DNA of 64,000 nt, taken from an uncultured Clostridium sp. GTDB taxonomy: Bacteria > Bacillota > Clostridia > TANB77 > CAG-508. The DNA is taken from NCBI GenBank assembly GCA_900553945.1, contig USFR01000009.1:1-64000 (forward strand), written 5' to 3'. Position 1 is the stretch's first letter. Each line of letters begins with the position of its first letter. Below the pieces are notes generated by a model. It was not told the origin of the DNA and did no database searches. It was given only the letters and a program-made list of their open reading frames with translations. The position numbers and the translations under genes were made by a program. Of this stretch, positions 36,165 through 45,563 are shown piece by piece.

Positions 36165-36692
36165 TTAGTGTGTTCCATTGTTTTGAACTACCCCTGAATG
36201 AGCGCCTGAAATCTGATATGTTCCTTTTCCTGCAATTGCATAAAATGCATTTCTTAATGATTGTGCTATTGTAACATCTGTATTTGTTGCTGTTACCGAA
36301 ATTATATCCCCTTCTTTTAATGTATATTTACCACTAGGACCATATACTTGTTCTTCAATTGTATCTGTGTATACTGAGTAATAAACATTTTCACCAACTG
36401 TAGTACTTGTTGTCCAAGTTGTCTTTTTTCCAACATTGTCATCAATTTTTTTAACTTCAATATCAACATTAAAAGAATGTCCTAAAGCTGCTATTTCTTC
36501 TTTATATTCTGATAAATCTGATTGTGTTATTGCTCCAACATTTCTTTCTTTATCAACAAATTCAACTGTTTTTTGTTGTACTGCTTGTTGCGCAACATCA
36601 TCATTTCTATCAGCGATTGTCATTAGTGGAAAAACAAACATTAATATTGCTGCAATAAAAATTGCAATTATTGTTACTAATGTATCATTCAT
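36165..36692 (-). CDS. Single-TM pseudopilin-like protein of the Tad-like cluster
   Basis: A 175-residue protein starting MNDTLVTIIAIFIAAILMFV, a helix that begins at residue 4, then a soluble region (VEFVDKERNVGAITQSDLSE; VDIEVKKID). Residues 45-75 with a short helical YKEEIAALG followed by beta-rich sequence resemble TadE-like minor subunits. No leader peptide before the helix. RBS GAGGAGG. It lies 16 bp downstream of an MENxxxAL protein gene. Confidence 0.65.
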   Translation of the reverse strand: MNDTLVTIIAIFIAAILMFVFPLMTIADRNDDVAQQAVQQKTVEFVDKERNVGAITQSDLSEYKEEIAALGHSFNVDIEVKKIDDNVGKKTTWTTSTTVGENVYYSVYTDTIEEQVYGPSGKYTLKEGDIISVTATNTDVTIAQSLRNAFYAIAGKGTYQISGAHSGVVQNNGTH

Positions 36693-36707
36693 TTATTTTC
36701 CTCCTCT

Positions 36708-37373
36708 TTAATTAATTAACTTATATGTTATTATAGTTTTAGTATTTGCAGGAACTGTAACTATCTCTTCACCATATTCATCAACCTGAACATGTCCACT
36801 TGTTCTATATTCTATATATGATTCCAAAAAAGTTTCATCTTTATATTTTATTAAATTATTGGTGCTATAATCTAAATTCTTCATATGTTCTGATTTAATT
36901 CCATATATATAAGAATTTATTCTTTCTATATAATATGGATTTTTTTCTTGATTAACCCATGGTGCACCAAATAATGATGCTTTTTTTCCTTTTCCATATA
37001 GTCCTTCTAGATATGCATAATATTGTACATCTTCCTGACTACTTGGCTGAAAATTATTTTTGGCAATCGCCTCAATATTAGTATCAAATATTTGTAAAAT
37101 AGTTCCATCACTATCTAATATTCTTACTGTTATATTAGCATCTTGCTGATGATATCTATAGAGGGTAGGTATTATTGTTTCAATACCTACCTTTCTAGTT
37201 ACATTATTTTTTAATGGATCTACCCTTGAAAAATAATTATCAATTTTTAAGTTATCTAAAACAGCATCTGTTGTTGTTCTAGCTTTACTGAACATAAACA
37301 TTGCTATTGAAAAGGCTAGTACAAACAACATTGCAGCACCAGCCATTTTTAAAGCATCTACTGCATTTTCCAT
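36708..37373 (-). CDS. Pilin-like protein with MENxxxALxxAG start
   Basis: Product of 221 residues starting MENAVDALKMAGAAMLFVLA: a short polar head and a hydrophobic helix from about residue 8 to 29, then an outside domain with RVDPLKNN and tyrosine-rich sequence. The head motif MEN(A/S)xxALxxAG is shared with the genes at 37430, 38538 and 39129. Unlike normal type IV or Flp pilins there is no basic leader and no G/E cleavage site before the helix. RBS GAAAGG. The function is inferred from the cluster. Confidence 0.65.
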   Translation of the reverse strand: MENAVDALKMAGAAMLFVLAFSIAMFMFSKARTTTDAVLDNLKIDNYFSRVDPLKNNVTRKVGIETIIPTLYRYHQQDANITVRILDSDGTILQIFDTNIEAIAKNNFQPSSQEDVQYYAYLEGLYGKGKKASLFGAPWVNQEKNPYYIERINSYIYGIKSEHMKNLDYSTNNLIKYKDETFLESYIEYRTSGHVQVDEYGEEIVTVPANTKTIITYKLIN

Positions 37374-37429
37374 TTTCGATTACCTTTCATTTTTTATTAA
37401 ATTATTAATTTTATCCATTATTGCTATCA

Positions 37430-37957
37430 CTAAGGATTAGTTGTAGATGATGATTCATATTCGCTAACTGTAACAGAATATATGATTCCATCTTTTTCTT
37501 GCTCTTCCACTTTATAGTTTCTTCCTGCACTTATTTTTTGCTTTAATTTTCTATATTCTGTTCTAGCAGCATCAATGTTATCTTGGTTATTTTCACCTGA
37601 TTTATCTTCATAAACATTGGCTGCCTTGCCAACTGCTTCTAGTGGATCAGTTGTAGTAGCGAAACCTGAAATATTTAATGCATGTATACTTATAAATTTA
37701 CCACTTTCATTAACATATTGGCTGTTTTGACTAATTACGTCTTCTATCATTTGTTTTACGTCAGAACCTTTTTTAGAATTTCCCAAATATTTTTTTATCA
37801 TTGAATTATACATTTCTTTATCTTGTTGTCCCATTTGTCCTGCCGCTGTTTGTATTGTACTCTGAGCTGAATTGTATATATACATACCGATAGCAATAAG
37901 TAATATACAAATTAAAATTGCACCTGCAATTAGAAGTGCCTTTGAAGCGTTCTCCAT
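37430..37957 (-). CDS. Pilin-like protein with MENASKALLIAG start
   Basis: A 175-residue protein starting MENASKALLIAGAILICILL. After the helix it has YNSMIKKYLGNSKKGSDVKQ and MIEDVISQN, a pattern (FN/YN..Y......G.DV..$i..N) also seen in the proteins at 38027, 38538 and 39129, indicating a family expanded within this cluster. The rest is beta-rich (ISIHALNISGF; IIYSVTVSEYES). RBS GAGGAGG. Confidence 0.65.
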   Translation of the reverse strand: MENASKALLIAGAILICILLIAIGMYIYNSAQSTIQTAAGQMGQQDKEMYNSMIKKYLGNSKKGSDVKQMIEDVISQNSQYVNESGKFISIHALNISGFATTTDPLEAVGKAANVYEDKSGENNQDNIDAARTEYRKLKQKISAGRNYKVEEQEKDGIIYSVTVSEYESSSTTNP

Positions 37958-38026
37958 CTTTATTCCTCCTCTTTTTCTTTTGATTATTTATTATCTTATT
38001 CCTTCATGGAAATATTAAAAACTTAT

Positions 38027-38467
38027 TTATTCTTTTTCTTTAAATGTTATTGATTTAACTTGTCCTGTTTTTTTATGATATTGTACATCTGATACTTCAA
38101 AAATTAAATCACTAAATGCATATTCCACTTTTTCAACTCCTGCATTTTTGTCTAACATTAATTTTTCCATTTCCATCGTAGAATCACTTGATTTAACTTT
38201 TAAGTAAACTTTTATAGAATTTTTATCATTTTCTACGTACATATTGTTCTCATCTTTTGAGATTTTATTTTTATTATTTAAATCAATTGCTTTATTCATT
38301 AATGACACGATTGTGTTAATCTTTACTATACTTTTTTCATATGCCAAAAATTCATTATTAACTTTTGTAACTTCATATTTCTGTTTTGAATATTCTGTGT
38401 ACCATGCAAAACAAATTGTAACAATTGTTATTACACATACAAGAATTATGATTAATATTTTCTTCAT
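38027..38467 (-). CDS. Small single-TM protein of the Tad-like cluster
   Basis: The 146-residue product starts with a basic head and long hydrophobic helix (KKILIIILVCVITIVTICFA), then NNEFLAYEKSIVKINTIVSL and MNKAIDLNN, matching the pattern of the MEN-type neighbours although its own N-terminus lacks MEN. The C-terminal half is beta-rich (SIKVYLKVKSSD; GQVKSITF). It could be a minor subunit. RBS AGAGGAAT. Confidence 0.6.
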   Translation of the reverse strand: MKKILIIILVCVITIVTICFAWYTEYSKQKYEVTKVNNEFLAYEKSIVKINTIVSLMNKAIDLNNKNKISKDENNMYVENDKNSIKVYLKVKSSDSTMEMEKLMLDKNAGVEKVEYAFSDLIFEVSDVQYHKKTGQVKSITFKEKE

Positions 38468-38537
38468 AAATTCCTCTTTATTATATTATATGTATTTGTA
38501 AAATTCAACATTTTTTTTATTTATTGTCTAATATTTC

Positions 38538-39116
38538 CTAGTTAGTATTCTTAAGACTTTCTGCTTCTTGTAGTTGTAACGATATATCTGTGTCTGGAAT
38601 AAATGAAGCATGAATTATTCTTCCTGTTTCATTACTTTCTTCTATTTTAATTTTAAATGTTATAATACTTTTGGCATTTGGTGCTGCATTGCTTTGATAA
38701 TAACACTGGCTTATTAAATAATTTTGTGCTTTTTTTGAATAGTTTTGAACATCTGCTATTATCGGAGTTGATTCATTTACATTTTTAATATCAATATGAA
38801 CAATAGCTTTAGAATTATTATTTACTGTTTCTTCCGAAAAATTATTATTATAATCTTTTGCAAAATTTGAAAGCGAAATTACATCATATATATTAGCTGA
38901 TTCTCTCTTTGTATTTCCAGATTCATCTTTTACACCTGCATCTAAATACTTTGTAAAATTTGTATTAAATTTGGTTATTTCTGTTGATTGCATTGTTTGA
39001 TCATATGTTTTTGCTACTCCAGATGCTGCTCTAAATAACCCAGTTGCAATTGCTAATATTAAAATTGCTATTAAAGTTCCTGCACCAATTAATAGTGCTT
39101 TAGATGCATTTTCCAT
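38538..39116 (-). CDS. Pilin-like protein with MENASKALLIG start
   Basis: A 192-residue protein starting MENASKALLIGAGTLIAILI. After the helix, TEITKFNTNFTKYLDAG and ANIYDVISLSNFAKDYN fit the cluster-wide FN..F..Y and DVISL..N pattern. The C-terminal half is beta-rich (SIITFKIKIEESNETGR). RBS AAAGGATA close to the ATG. 12 bp downstream of the next member. Confidence 0.65.
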   Translation of the reverse strand: MENASKALLIGAGTLIAILILAIATGLFRAASGVAKTYDQTMQSTEITKFNTNFTKYLDAGVKDESGNTKRESANIYDVISLSNFAKDYNNNFSEETVNNNSKAIVHIDIKNVNESTPIIADVQNYSKKAQNYLISQCYYQSNAAPNAKSIITFKIKIEESNETGRIIHASFIPDTDISLQLQEAESLKNTN

Positions 39117-39128
39117 CTCGTATCCTTT

Positions 39129-39851
39129 CTATTCTTTTGGTTCAAATTTCATATAATATATTCTACCTACCTCGTTATATTTTACATCTGTACATTTATA
39201 TATAACTTTCTTAAAGTCATTTATTCCTATAGGATCTTTTTCTGTAATAACTGTTTTATCTCCATAACGTTTTGATGTTTTTTCTATATTATTTCTATCT
39301 AGTGTTGATAATTTTTCAAGTTTTCTATATTTTTCATCATCTGTTGAACTCAAATTATATGTAGTTCCTCCAGTTAATATAACCTCACCTTGAGTTATTT
39401 CTGGATTACTGCTTAACCCTAAACCACGGTAAACTGATGCATTTTTAATTTTAACCATTTGGGTAGTTCCATTTTCATCTTTTTCAGCAATATATGCAGT
39501 TTTAGTAACTTTTGACTGCACCGTATCTTTTACTCTTATTTCAATATCCATAGAATATTGAACGTTTTTATTGTACTTTCCATTTGGATTAGCCATAATC
39601 TGTTGATTTTGTATCTTATTATTTGAAATTGCCATTCCCAAAACTGAAATTACATCAGTACCATACATTGATGTTTTATCAAAAGCAAGAAATTTTTTGT
39701 TAAATTCAGCTGATTCTTGGCTAACTTCCAAATCTCGTTTTGTATTTTCCATAGAACTTACACTACGAAAAACAAAAACAATAAGTGTTATTAGCATAAC
39801 CGCTATTAATAATCCCCCTGCTATTTGTAATGCATTTACTGAGTTCTCCAT
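39129..39851 (-). CDS. Pilin-like protein with MENSVNALQIAG start
   Basis: A 240-residue protein starting MENSVNALQIAGGLLIAVML. It shows the clearest version of the shared pattern: SAEFNKKFLAFDKTSMYG, TDVISVLGMAISNNK. The remainder is soluble and beta-rich, ending VGRIYYMKFEPKE, similar to the end of the 38027 product (GQVKSITFKEKE). RBS AGGAG. First of the four MEN-type genes behind the TadB/C gene. Confidence 0.65.
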   Translation of the reverse strand: MENSVNALQIAGGLLIAVMLITLIVFVFRSVSSMENTKRDLEVSQESAEFNKKFLAFDKTSMYGTDVISVLGMAISNNKIQNQQIMANPNGKYNKNVQYSMDIEIRVKDTVQSKVTKTAYIAEKDENGTTQMVKIKNASVYRGLGLSSNPEITQGEVILTGGTTYNLSSTDDEKYRKLEKLSTLDRNNIEKTSKRYGDKTVITEKDPIGINDFKKVIYKCTDVKYNEVGRIYYMKFEPKE

Positions 39852-39865
39852 TCTTTACTCCTTTT

Positions 39866-41941
39866 CTACATTTGTGCACTCATATTCTTGAAAGCTTCTG
39901 TCATACTTAACAATCCAATTATACATAACGGAGCAATTAAATAACCAATAAACATTGATACCATTGGAGCAAATCCAACAACCTTTCCTATTAATGATTT
40001 TCTTGATATTAGTCTTTCATTTGAGTCTTTACGTTTTTCCTGATAATATGCTCTTTCTGTATCTAGTTCATCAAAAGCTTGTCTAATTGGTATTTTTTCA
40101 ACTGCAGATTGTAAGCTTTCAATAATACGAATTAATTGTGGGAATGCCACATCATTTTTCAATTCTTCCAAAGCTTCCCATGGACCACTTTCAAAGTTAT
40201 TTACACATTTCGAAATTGGTTCTCTGAATATATTAGAATATCTTTCTAGCCATTCTAATATCATTTCAACATTTACCCTCTCTATTTTCATAAGCATTAG
40301 GATAATTGTCTGGAACTGCATTACTTCATTTTCCATTTCCATTTGTCTCATTATCTTTTGGAACATTAACATCCATACTGGGCCATAATACGCTATTGTT
40401 GCTACCCCAAATGAAATTAAGAATTCAAACCACTTCAAATACTCATTTTGTATTGTAACCAAATCCTTATGGATCCATTCTGCCGCAGATGTTATTTCTT
40501 CATCTGTAGCTGAACTATAAAAATCATCTTTTCTTAAATCTTTTACAAGCATATCCGTTGTCGTTTTTTTATCTGATTTATATTTTTCTATGTATTTATT
40601 ATGAACTTCTAATTCTGCGTATGCTTTTTTTTCTTCTTTTTCACTCATTGATCCTAGTAAATCGTAATCAGCTCTTGGCTCATCATATATATATTCAATT
40701 GTTATGTTATGTAATTCCCAAAACATAAATAGTGCAATAATAAATCCAACGATGGCGCATGCACATCTATCTATGTATAGCCATTCTATTTTAAGTTTTG
40801 TAGCTGACTCTTTCATCAACTTTATCTTTAGTCTATATTCTTTTGTACCTTCCTTTGGAACAATTTTATCAATAAAACTTTTTATATATTTTTTCTTATA
40901 TAACTTTTGCTCCCAAGGATTTTGCATATCTCTACCTGTGTCAACACTTCCATTATCTTTTAATTTTCTAACTAATATATAACATATAAATGTCACTACA
41001 ATTAAAAGCATTTGAACTATAAATCCTGTTTTTCCATCATAGAATGATTTTGTAAAAGAAAACATTCCAACTGCCCAGTTTTTTATAGGTTCCAAAAATA
41101 GAATAGGTAATGCTGAAATTAAAGCAAGAGATTGAAACACATAATCTAATTTCTCTCTTTTTAAAATCTCTATTTGCATTTCTTGAGTTATATTATTTAA
41201 GTTTTTCAAATATAATGATGCACCATCAGAGTCTTGTCTATCACCAAATTCTTTTGTTAAATATGAAATTCCAGCAAATTCTTTTAAGAAACTATTTGGC
41301 GCTATATCATAATATTTCTCTAATTCCATTTCTGGATCGTCAGAAATTAATATTTCATAAATTTTTTGTGCTTGTCTTGAAACATCAAGTTCATCATTTT
41401 GAGCAACTTCATAAACTGCTTCTTCAACTAGATTGAATTCATGATATGCATGTCTCATTTCAGAGAACATATCAATTTGCTCTTTCAAAAGTTTATTATC
41501 TACTTTATCAACCATTCCACTTAGCAATGTTTCTGTAAAGAATAATTCAAATAATAATAATGTTGCTAATAATACTACGTTATTTTTTGCAACTACTATA
41601 ATAACAATTGTTAATGGAATAACAACCAGTATCGCTCTTGTCATCATTTGAGCAGTTTGCATTCTTGTTAAATATTCATCTTCTAGGTTTATAATTTCTA
41701 GTCTTCTTCTTATCTTTAAAATATATCTTCTTAAGAATGGTATTCTAACAAGTATAAGATATATTTTTTGATACATTATCTCTTTTGAGAATGACTTTGT
41801 TTTTGTACCATCAACTAGTGATGCAACAAACTTCGTATTCTTTTTATTAGTGAACTTATTTATTATTAAAAATGCTACTATTAAAACTCCAAATAGCGCT
41901 AGTGCTCCAATTATAAACTTTCCAAGCATTTCATTGGACAT
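39866..41941 (-). CDS. Tad-type inner membrane platform protein (fused TadB/TadC-like, T2SSF domains)
   Basis: The 691-residue product has at least six membrane segments arranged as two halves. The C-terminal half holds a T2SSF-like domain: LMLMKIERVNVEMILEWLER (about 575-595), AVEKIPIRQAFDELD and a Gly-rich final pair of helices (VVGFAPMVSMFIGYLIAPL). The N-terminal half has a similar cytoplasmic helical domain (LLKEQIDMFSEMRHAYHEFN, then EAVYEVAQNDELD). This suggests a single chain replacing TadB plus TadC. The frame opens at a GTG that overlaps AGGAGGTG; the ATG at 41941 is chosen. It follows tadA by 31 bp. Confidence 0.75.
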   Translation of the reverse strand: MSNEMLGKFIIGALALFGVLIVAFLIINKFTNKKNTKFVASLVDGTKTKSFSKEIMYQKIYLILVRIPFLRRYILKIRRRLEIINLEDEYLTRMQTAQMMTRAILVVIPLTIVIIVVAKNNVVLLATLLLFELFFTETLLSGMVDKVDNKLLKEQIDMFSEMRHAYHEFNLVEEAVYEVAQNDELDVSRQAQKIYEILISDDPEMELEKYYDIAPNSFLKEFAGISYLTKEFGDRQDSDGASLYLKNLNNITQEMQIEILKREKLDYVFQSLALISALPILFLEPIKNWAVGMFSFTKSFYDGKTGFIVQMLLIVVTFICYILVRKLKDNGSVDTGRDMQNPWEQKLYKKKYIKSFIDKIVPKEGTKEYRLKIKLMKESATKLKIEWLYIDRCACAIVGFIIALFMFWELHNITIEYIYDEPRADYDLLGSMSEKEEKKAYAELEVHNKYIEKYKSDKKTTTDMLVKDLRKDDFYSSATDEEITSAAEWIHKDLVTIQNEYLKWFEFLISFGVATIAYYGPVWMLMFQKIMRQMEMENEVMQFQTIILMLMKIERVNVEMILEWLERYSNIFREPISKCVNNFESGPWEALEELKNDVAFPQLIRIIESLQSAVEKIPIRQAFDELDTERAYYQEKRKDSNERLISRKSLIGKVVGFAPMVSMFIGYLIAPLCIIGLLSMTEAFKNMSAQM

Positions 41942-41972
41942 TGTTAGTTGCACCTCCTATTTTTTATTTGTT

Positions 41973-43941
41973 TTATAAATCTGCTGCAGGTTGGATGTTA
42001 TGTGATGGGCCTGCATTTCTTGCTCTTGCTGCACCTTCTGTTGCTGTTGCACCAATTGTTTGTGGCTTTATTCCCCAATTTCTCTCTAGGAATTTATCAA
42101 ATGCTATTTGATCATTATCGTCCATATTTTCTCTCATTCCTCTTATGTTTTCATCAGAAATTGGATTTACTAAGACATAAGAATCGTTAACAAATTCAAG
42201 AATATTTCTATATTTGTATATCTCTTTGTTTGTTGTTTTTGAGAAAAACATTGTTGCATTATCAAAGAATTTGTCAACTTTTCCTTCCATTGTTTTTTCT
42301 CTTCTATGGTCATATGTATATTCGTTTTTCTCTTCTATTGGAATACATTCTGTTATTCTTTCTATGTAACGTCTACCTCTAAAGTCTTTAACCAAGTGAA
42401 TATCAAAGTTTAAAACTTGAACAACCTGATCTTCGGCAACTTTTTCATCTGTGAATGTTCCAGCTCTTAGCATTGAGTTTCTTAGGGCTGTTATTAAGTT
42501 TGGAAATGTTTTAGCATGGTGAGTAAATAATGTAAATTTAGAAGCAACCTGCGCTGACTGAATCATCCAAGATGCTACGGGATCAGTTGCAACCTCACCG
42601 ATGATATTAACGGAACCATCAGTCTTTTTCTGAACGTCCAAACATTCCTGACCTGCGATTGTTTCTGTTTCACGCATTGAAAGGATATTTCTTGTTGGAT
42701 ATATCTTTCTTAAGTGCAACTCGAACGCAGTTTCAGTGATACGAAGGTTCATAGTTTCGTATATATTTTCTATCATTGCCATCAACATTGTTGTTTTTCC
42801 GACAACCTTGCTCTCCTGTTAGAGCTATAATTCTTGCTCCTTTTACAAGGAATTTTAATAATTCTATTGTTTCTTCTTTTCCATTAAATCTTACAATTTG
42901 TTCTAGTGTAGCTCTCTTAACATCGAACTTTCTTACGAAGAAAGCCCATGTTTCAGACATACTTGGTCTAACAACAACGACACGAGAACCATCTTTCATT
43001 TCATTGATTTTATAACCATTTGTATCAGATAACTGACCTGGGTTATTGTATTTGTATATATTTTGACATACTCTCTTTAGTTCTGCTTCTGTTCCAAATG
43101 ATAAGAATGCAAGTCTTATTGATTTACCTTGGAACATGATCCAAATACTATCGCAAGCACGTGGTACTTTTGCATCTGTAATTTGTGTTAAATAATCTGC
43201 ATCTGTTTGTGCAACTTGGCTTAAAAAACTTTCTGGTAAACCAGATACGCCACCAGATACACCATCTATGTTCATATCTCTAACTTCATCTATACTACTA
43301 TAACCTTTATATTTCTGATAAATTCTTTGAACAACTATTTCAAGTTTATCATTGAATGATAATTTAAAGTTTTCTTTTTCATATATTTCACTAATTTCAT
43401 CTTCGGTTATAACATAACAAGGTTTTGACTCTCCCTGAACATATTTCAAAACTGCTAAATTATATTTTTTTATCATTTCACCTAATGCCTCATATCCAAA
43501 GCTTTTTTGATATTCATGAATTATTACATCAAATTTATCTTGTCCTGTTAATAATGATGGTATGTCAAAAGGAATAGCTTTTGAGATATTAGTTTCCGTA
43601 ACTCCATACTCTTTTGATAAAAGATCATATATAAGTTCCTTAATGTATTTTTTATCGTTTACATCACCATATGTACAACCTTTTAAAGCTTTTTTCAATT
43701 CATACTTTTTATTTTTTCTTCTTCTTAATTCCTCTTCTGATAACCCAATATCATAAAGGTTTACTTTTGTGATTTCATCTAATCTTCTTTTTATAAAAGC
43801 AATCATTTTGTCTAACGTATATGTTTGATCATCTTGTTCTATAATATTTTCTTTTTCTGCTTTTTGATTTTGTTTTATTTTATATGCAATATAAAATAAA
43901 ACTGCGAATATGACTAATATAATAAGTATTGCGTTAACCAT
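41973..43941 (-). CDS. TadA/CpaF-type secretion ATPase, frame interrupted in Walker A by one extra base
   Basis: Powers the Tad-like system. The 5' frame (43941 down) codes for an N-terminal anchor (AILIILVIFAVLFYIAYKI), the N-terminal domain and RIIALTGEQGC (codon 380), then reads CGG AAA AAC and stops 22 codons later. The catalytic half continues one frame over: GKTTMLMAMIENI (rest of Walker A), SMRETETIAGQECLDVQ, NIIGEVATDPVASWMIQSA (Walker B region), TLFTHHAKTFPNLITALRN (His box). Removing one C (minus strand, position 42801) gives GEQGCGKTT and a 655-residue protein. The rest of the gene is intact. The alternative explanations are sequence error, recent mutation, or +1 frameshifting at CGG. 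Confidence 0.85.
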
Positions 43942-43987
43942 TTCTAAAGAAACTCCTTTCTCATTTGCTATTCTTAAATTGTCATTT

Positions 43988-44836
43988 TTATCCCATCATT
44001 AGAACTTCTTGTGCTTTAAATACAAGTCTATCTGCTGCATTTGCAACTTCGTCAATAAATACTGCATTTCTGTCATTACTATTTATTAGGCTTTTTCTGA
44101 ATTTTAAAAAGTAATTTCCAAGTTGTCCTTCATTTGCACTTTCAAAAAATAAAGTATTATATGATACAGCTGGTATTTCTTTCTTTTCTCCAACATCTCT
44201 TGCAATATTTTTCTTTGTATATTTTGAAAATCTATCATATCTTCCTATTAATGGAAGCACCCTACCTGACTTAAAAAGCGGATTTTCCATTTTTAATTTC
44301 ATATACTCTTCTATATCTCTTTGTCTTTGTGTCATGTTATATACTATAACTTGTGAAATGTTTAATATTTCATCTGAAAATGGATTATCAAGCCCCTTTG
44401 GAATATCAACAAAAACATAATCATATTGTCTCCCTGCAATTTTAACTAAATCTTTGTATGTACTTTTTATACGTTGTATATCCATTTCATCATCTGATGA
44501 ATAACTTAATATTGTTTCTAGTCTTCCTTTATATATAACTTGTGAATAATCTGTTATTACATCTCCTGATGTTTTTCCACTTGCAAGTAATTTTGATAGA
44601 CCTTCAATTCCTGATCCTATATCTAATTTTCCTTTATTCAACATTTTTACAGCTTTTCTTGTTGAAGTATCACGATCTGTAAAAAAAGCATTTTTTATTG
44701 TTGAATTATTAAAATTTGTATCAATTATTAATATTCTTGTGTTATTTTCAACAGCCATATGGCATGCTATTGCTAACATTGATAATGTTTGTGCAGTTTC
44801 TTTTTTTGTACTGCTCCAAAAAGTTACAATTGGCAT
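43988..44836 (-). CDS. MinD/TadZ-like protein with degenerate P-loop
   Basis: A 282-residue protein of the MinD/ParA fold: VTFWSSTKKETAQTLSMLAI at the usual deviant Walker A position, RILIIDTNFNN (Walker A' Asp), YDYVFVDIPKGLDNP (Walker B region). The P-loop reads STKKETAQT and lacks the GGxGKT glycines, so ATP binding is doubtful, but Lys residues remain. In Tad systems TadZ/CpaE places the machine at a pole. It follows the second such gene by 4 bp and precedes tadA. RBS AAAGGAG. Confidence 0.7.
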   Translation of the reverse strand: MPIVTFWSSTKKETAQTLSMLAIACHMAVENNTRILIIDTNFNNSTIKNAFFTDRDTSTRKAVKMLNKGKLDIGSGIEGLSKLLASGKTSGDVITDYSQVIYKGRLETILSYSSDDEMDIQRIKSTYKDLVKIAGRQYDYVFVDIPKGLDNPFSDEILNISQVIVYNMTQRQRDIEEYMKLKMENPLFKSGRVLPLIGRYDRFSKYTKKNIARDVGEKKEIPAVSYNTLFFESANEGQLGNYFLKFRKSLINSNDRNAVFIDEVANAADRLVFKAQEVLMMG

Positions 44837-44840
44837 TTTT

Positions 44841-45545
44841 TTAAGCTCCTTTTTCTATTTTTCTCACAGCTCTTCTTATTTCTCCACTGCCGATACCTTC
44901 CTGCTCTAAAATCCCTTCTGTTAAAAAAATCAATCCATCTTTATATTGTGCACTTAAATTTCTGAAATTTATTTTAGATGTTCTTTGATTTTCAATAATC
45001 ACACTTTGGTCTCCTCTATCAAATGGTAAATATATTTTTTCTTTTTCCCATTCAACATTACATGCCATCGCTAAAAATTCTAGATATTCATCTTCTTCCT
45101 GCAACATATCTTTTGAAAATAGAATTTTAGTTAATGTGATTTTTTGTTGTAATCCAGACAAAGCCTCTATTCCTCTTTTCAAGGAATAAACATCAAAAGA
45201 TGTAACAAAATAATTTTTTATAGCTTCTTGTGCTTCAAAATCACAATATCCATCATATGTATCTATATCAAGTAAACAATAATCATATGGAAATTCTTCT
45301 ATCGAATTATATCCTAGATAAGCTCTGATTTCATCCATATCAGTAAAACCTACCGCTACATCTATTTCTTCAAATTCTGTTACATATGTTTTTGTTGGAT
45401 GTATCACAGGAACTACATATTTTGCTTTTTGTATAATTGTTGAATCTATTATTAAAACTTTTTTTCCTAATACAGTCATTATTTTTGCAACATATAATAG
45501 AAAATCAGTTTTATCATATGAACCTATAAATGCAATCTTCTTCAT
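44841..45545 (-). CDS. Second MinD/TadZ-like protein, P-loop lost
   Basis: A 234-residue protein beginning MKKIAFIGSYDKTDFLLYVA, aligned with the start of MinD-like ATPases but with SYDKTDF in place of the nucleotide loop. KVLIIDSTI and YDYCLLDIDTYDGY match the A' and Walker B positions. KRGIEALSGLQQ and the end EIRRAVRKIEKGA are unlike MinD. Probably a non-hydrolysing partner of the adjacent MinD-like protein. The frame starts earlier with TTG, but TTGGAGGAACG makes ATG 45545 the start. Confidence 0.65.
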   Translation of the reverse strand: MKKIAFIGSYDKTDFLLYVAKIMTVLGKKVLIIDSTIIQKAKYVVPVIHPTKTYVTEFEEIDVAVGFTDMDEIRAYLGYNSIEEFPYDYCLLDIDTYDGYCDFEAQEAIKNYFVTSFDVYSLKRGIEALSGLQQKITLTKILFSKDMLQEEDEYLEFLAMACNVEWEKEKIYLPFDRGDQSVIIENQRTSKINFRNLSAQYKDGLIFLTEGILEQEGIGSGEIRRAVRKIEKGA

Positions 45546-45563
45546 TCGTTCCTCCAATTTTTA

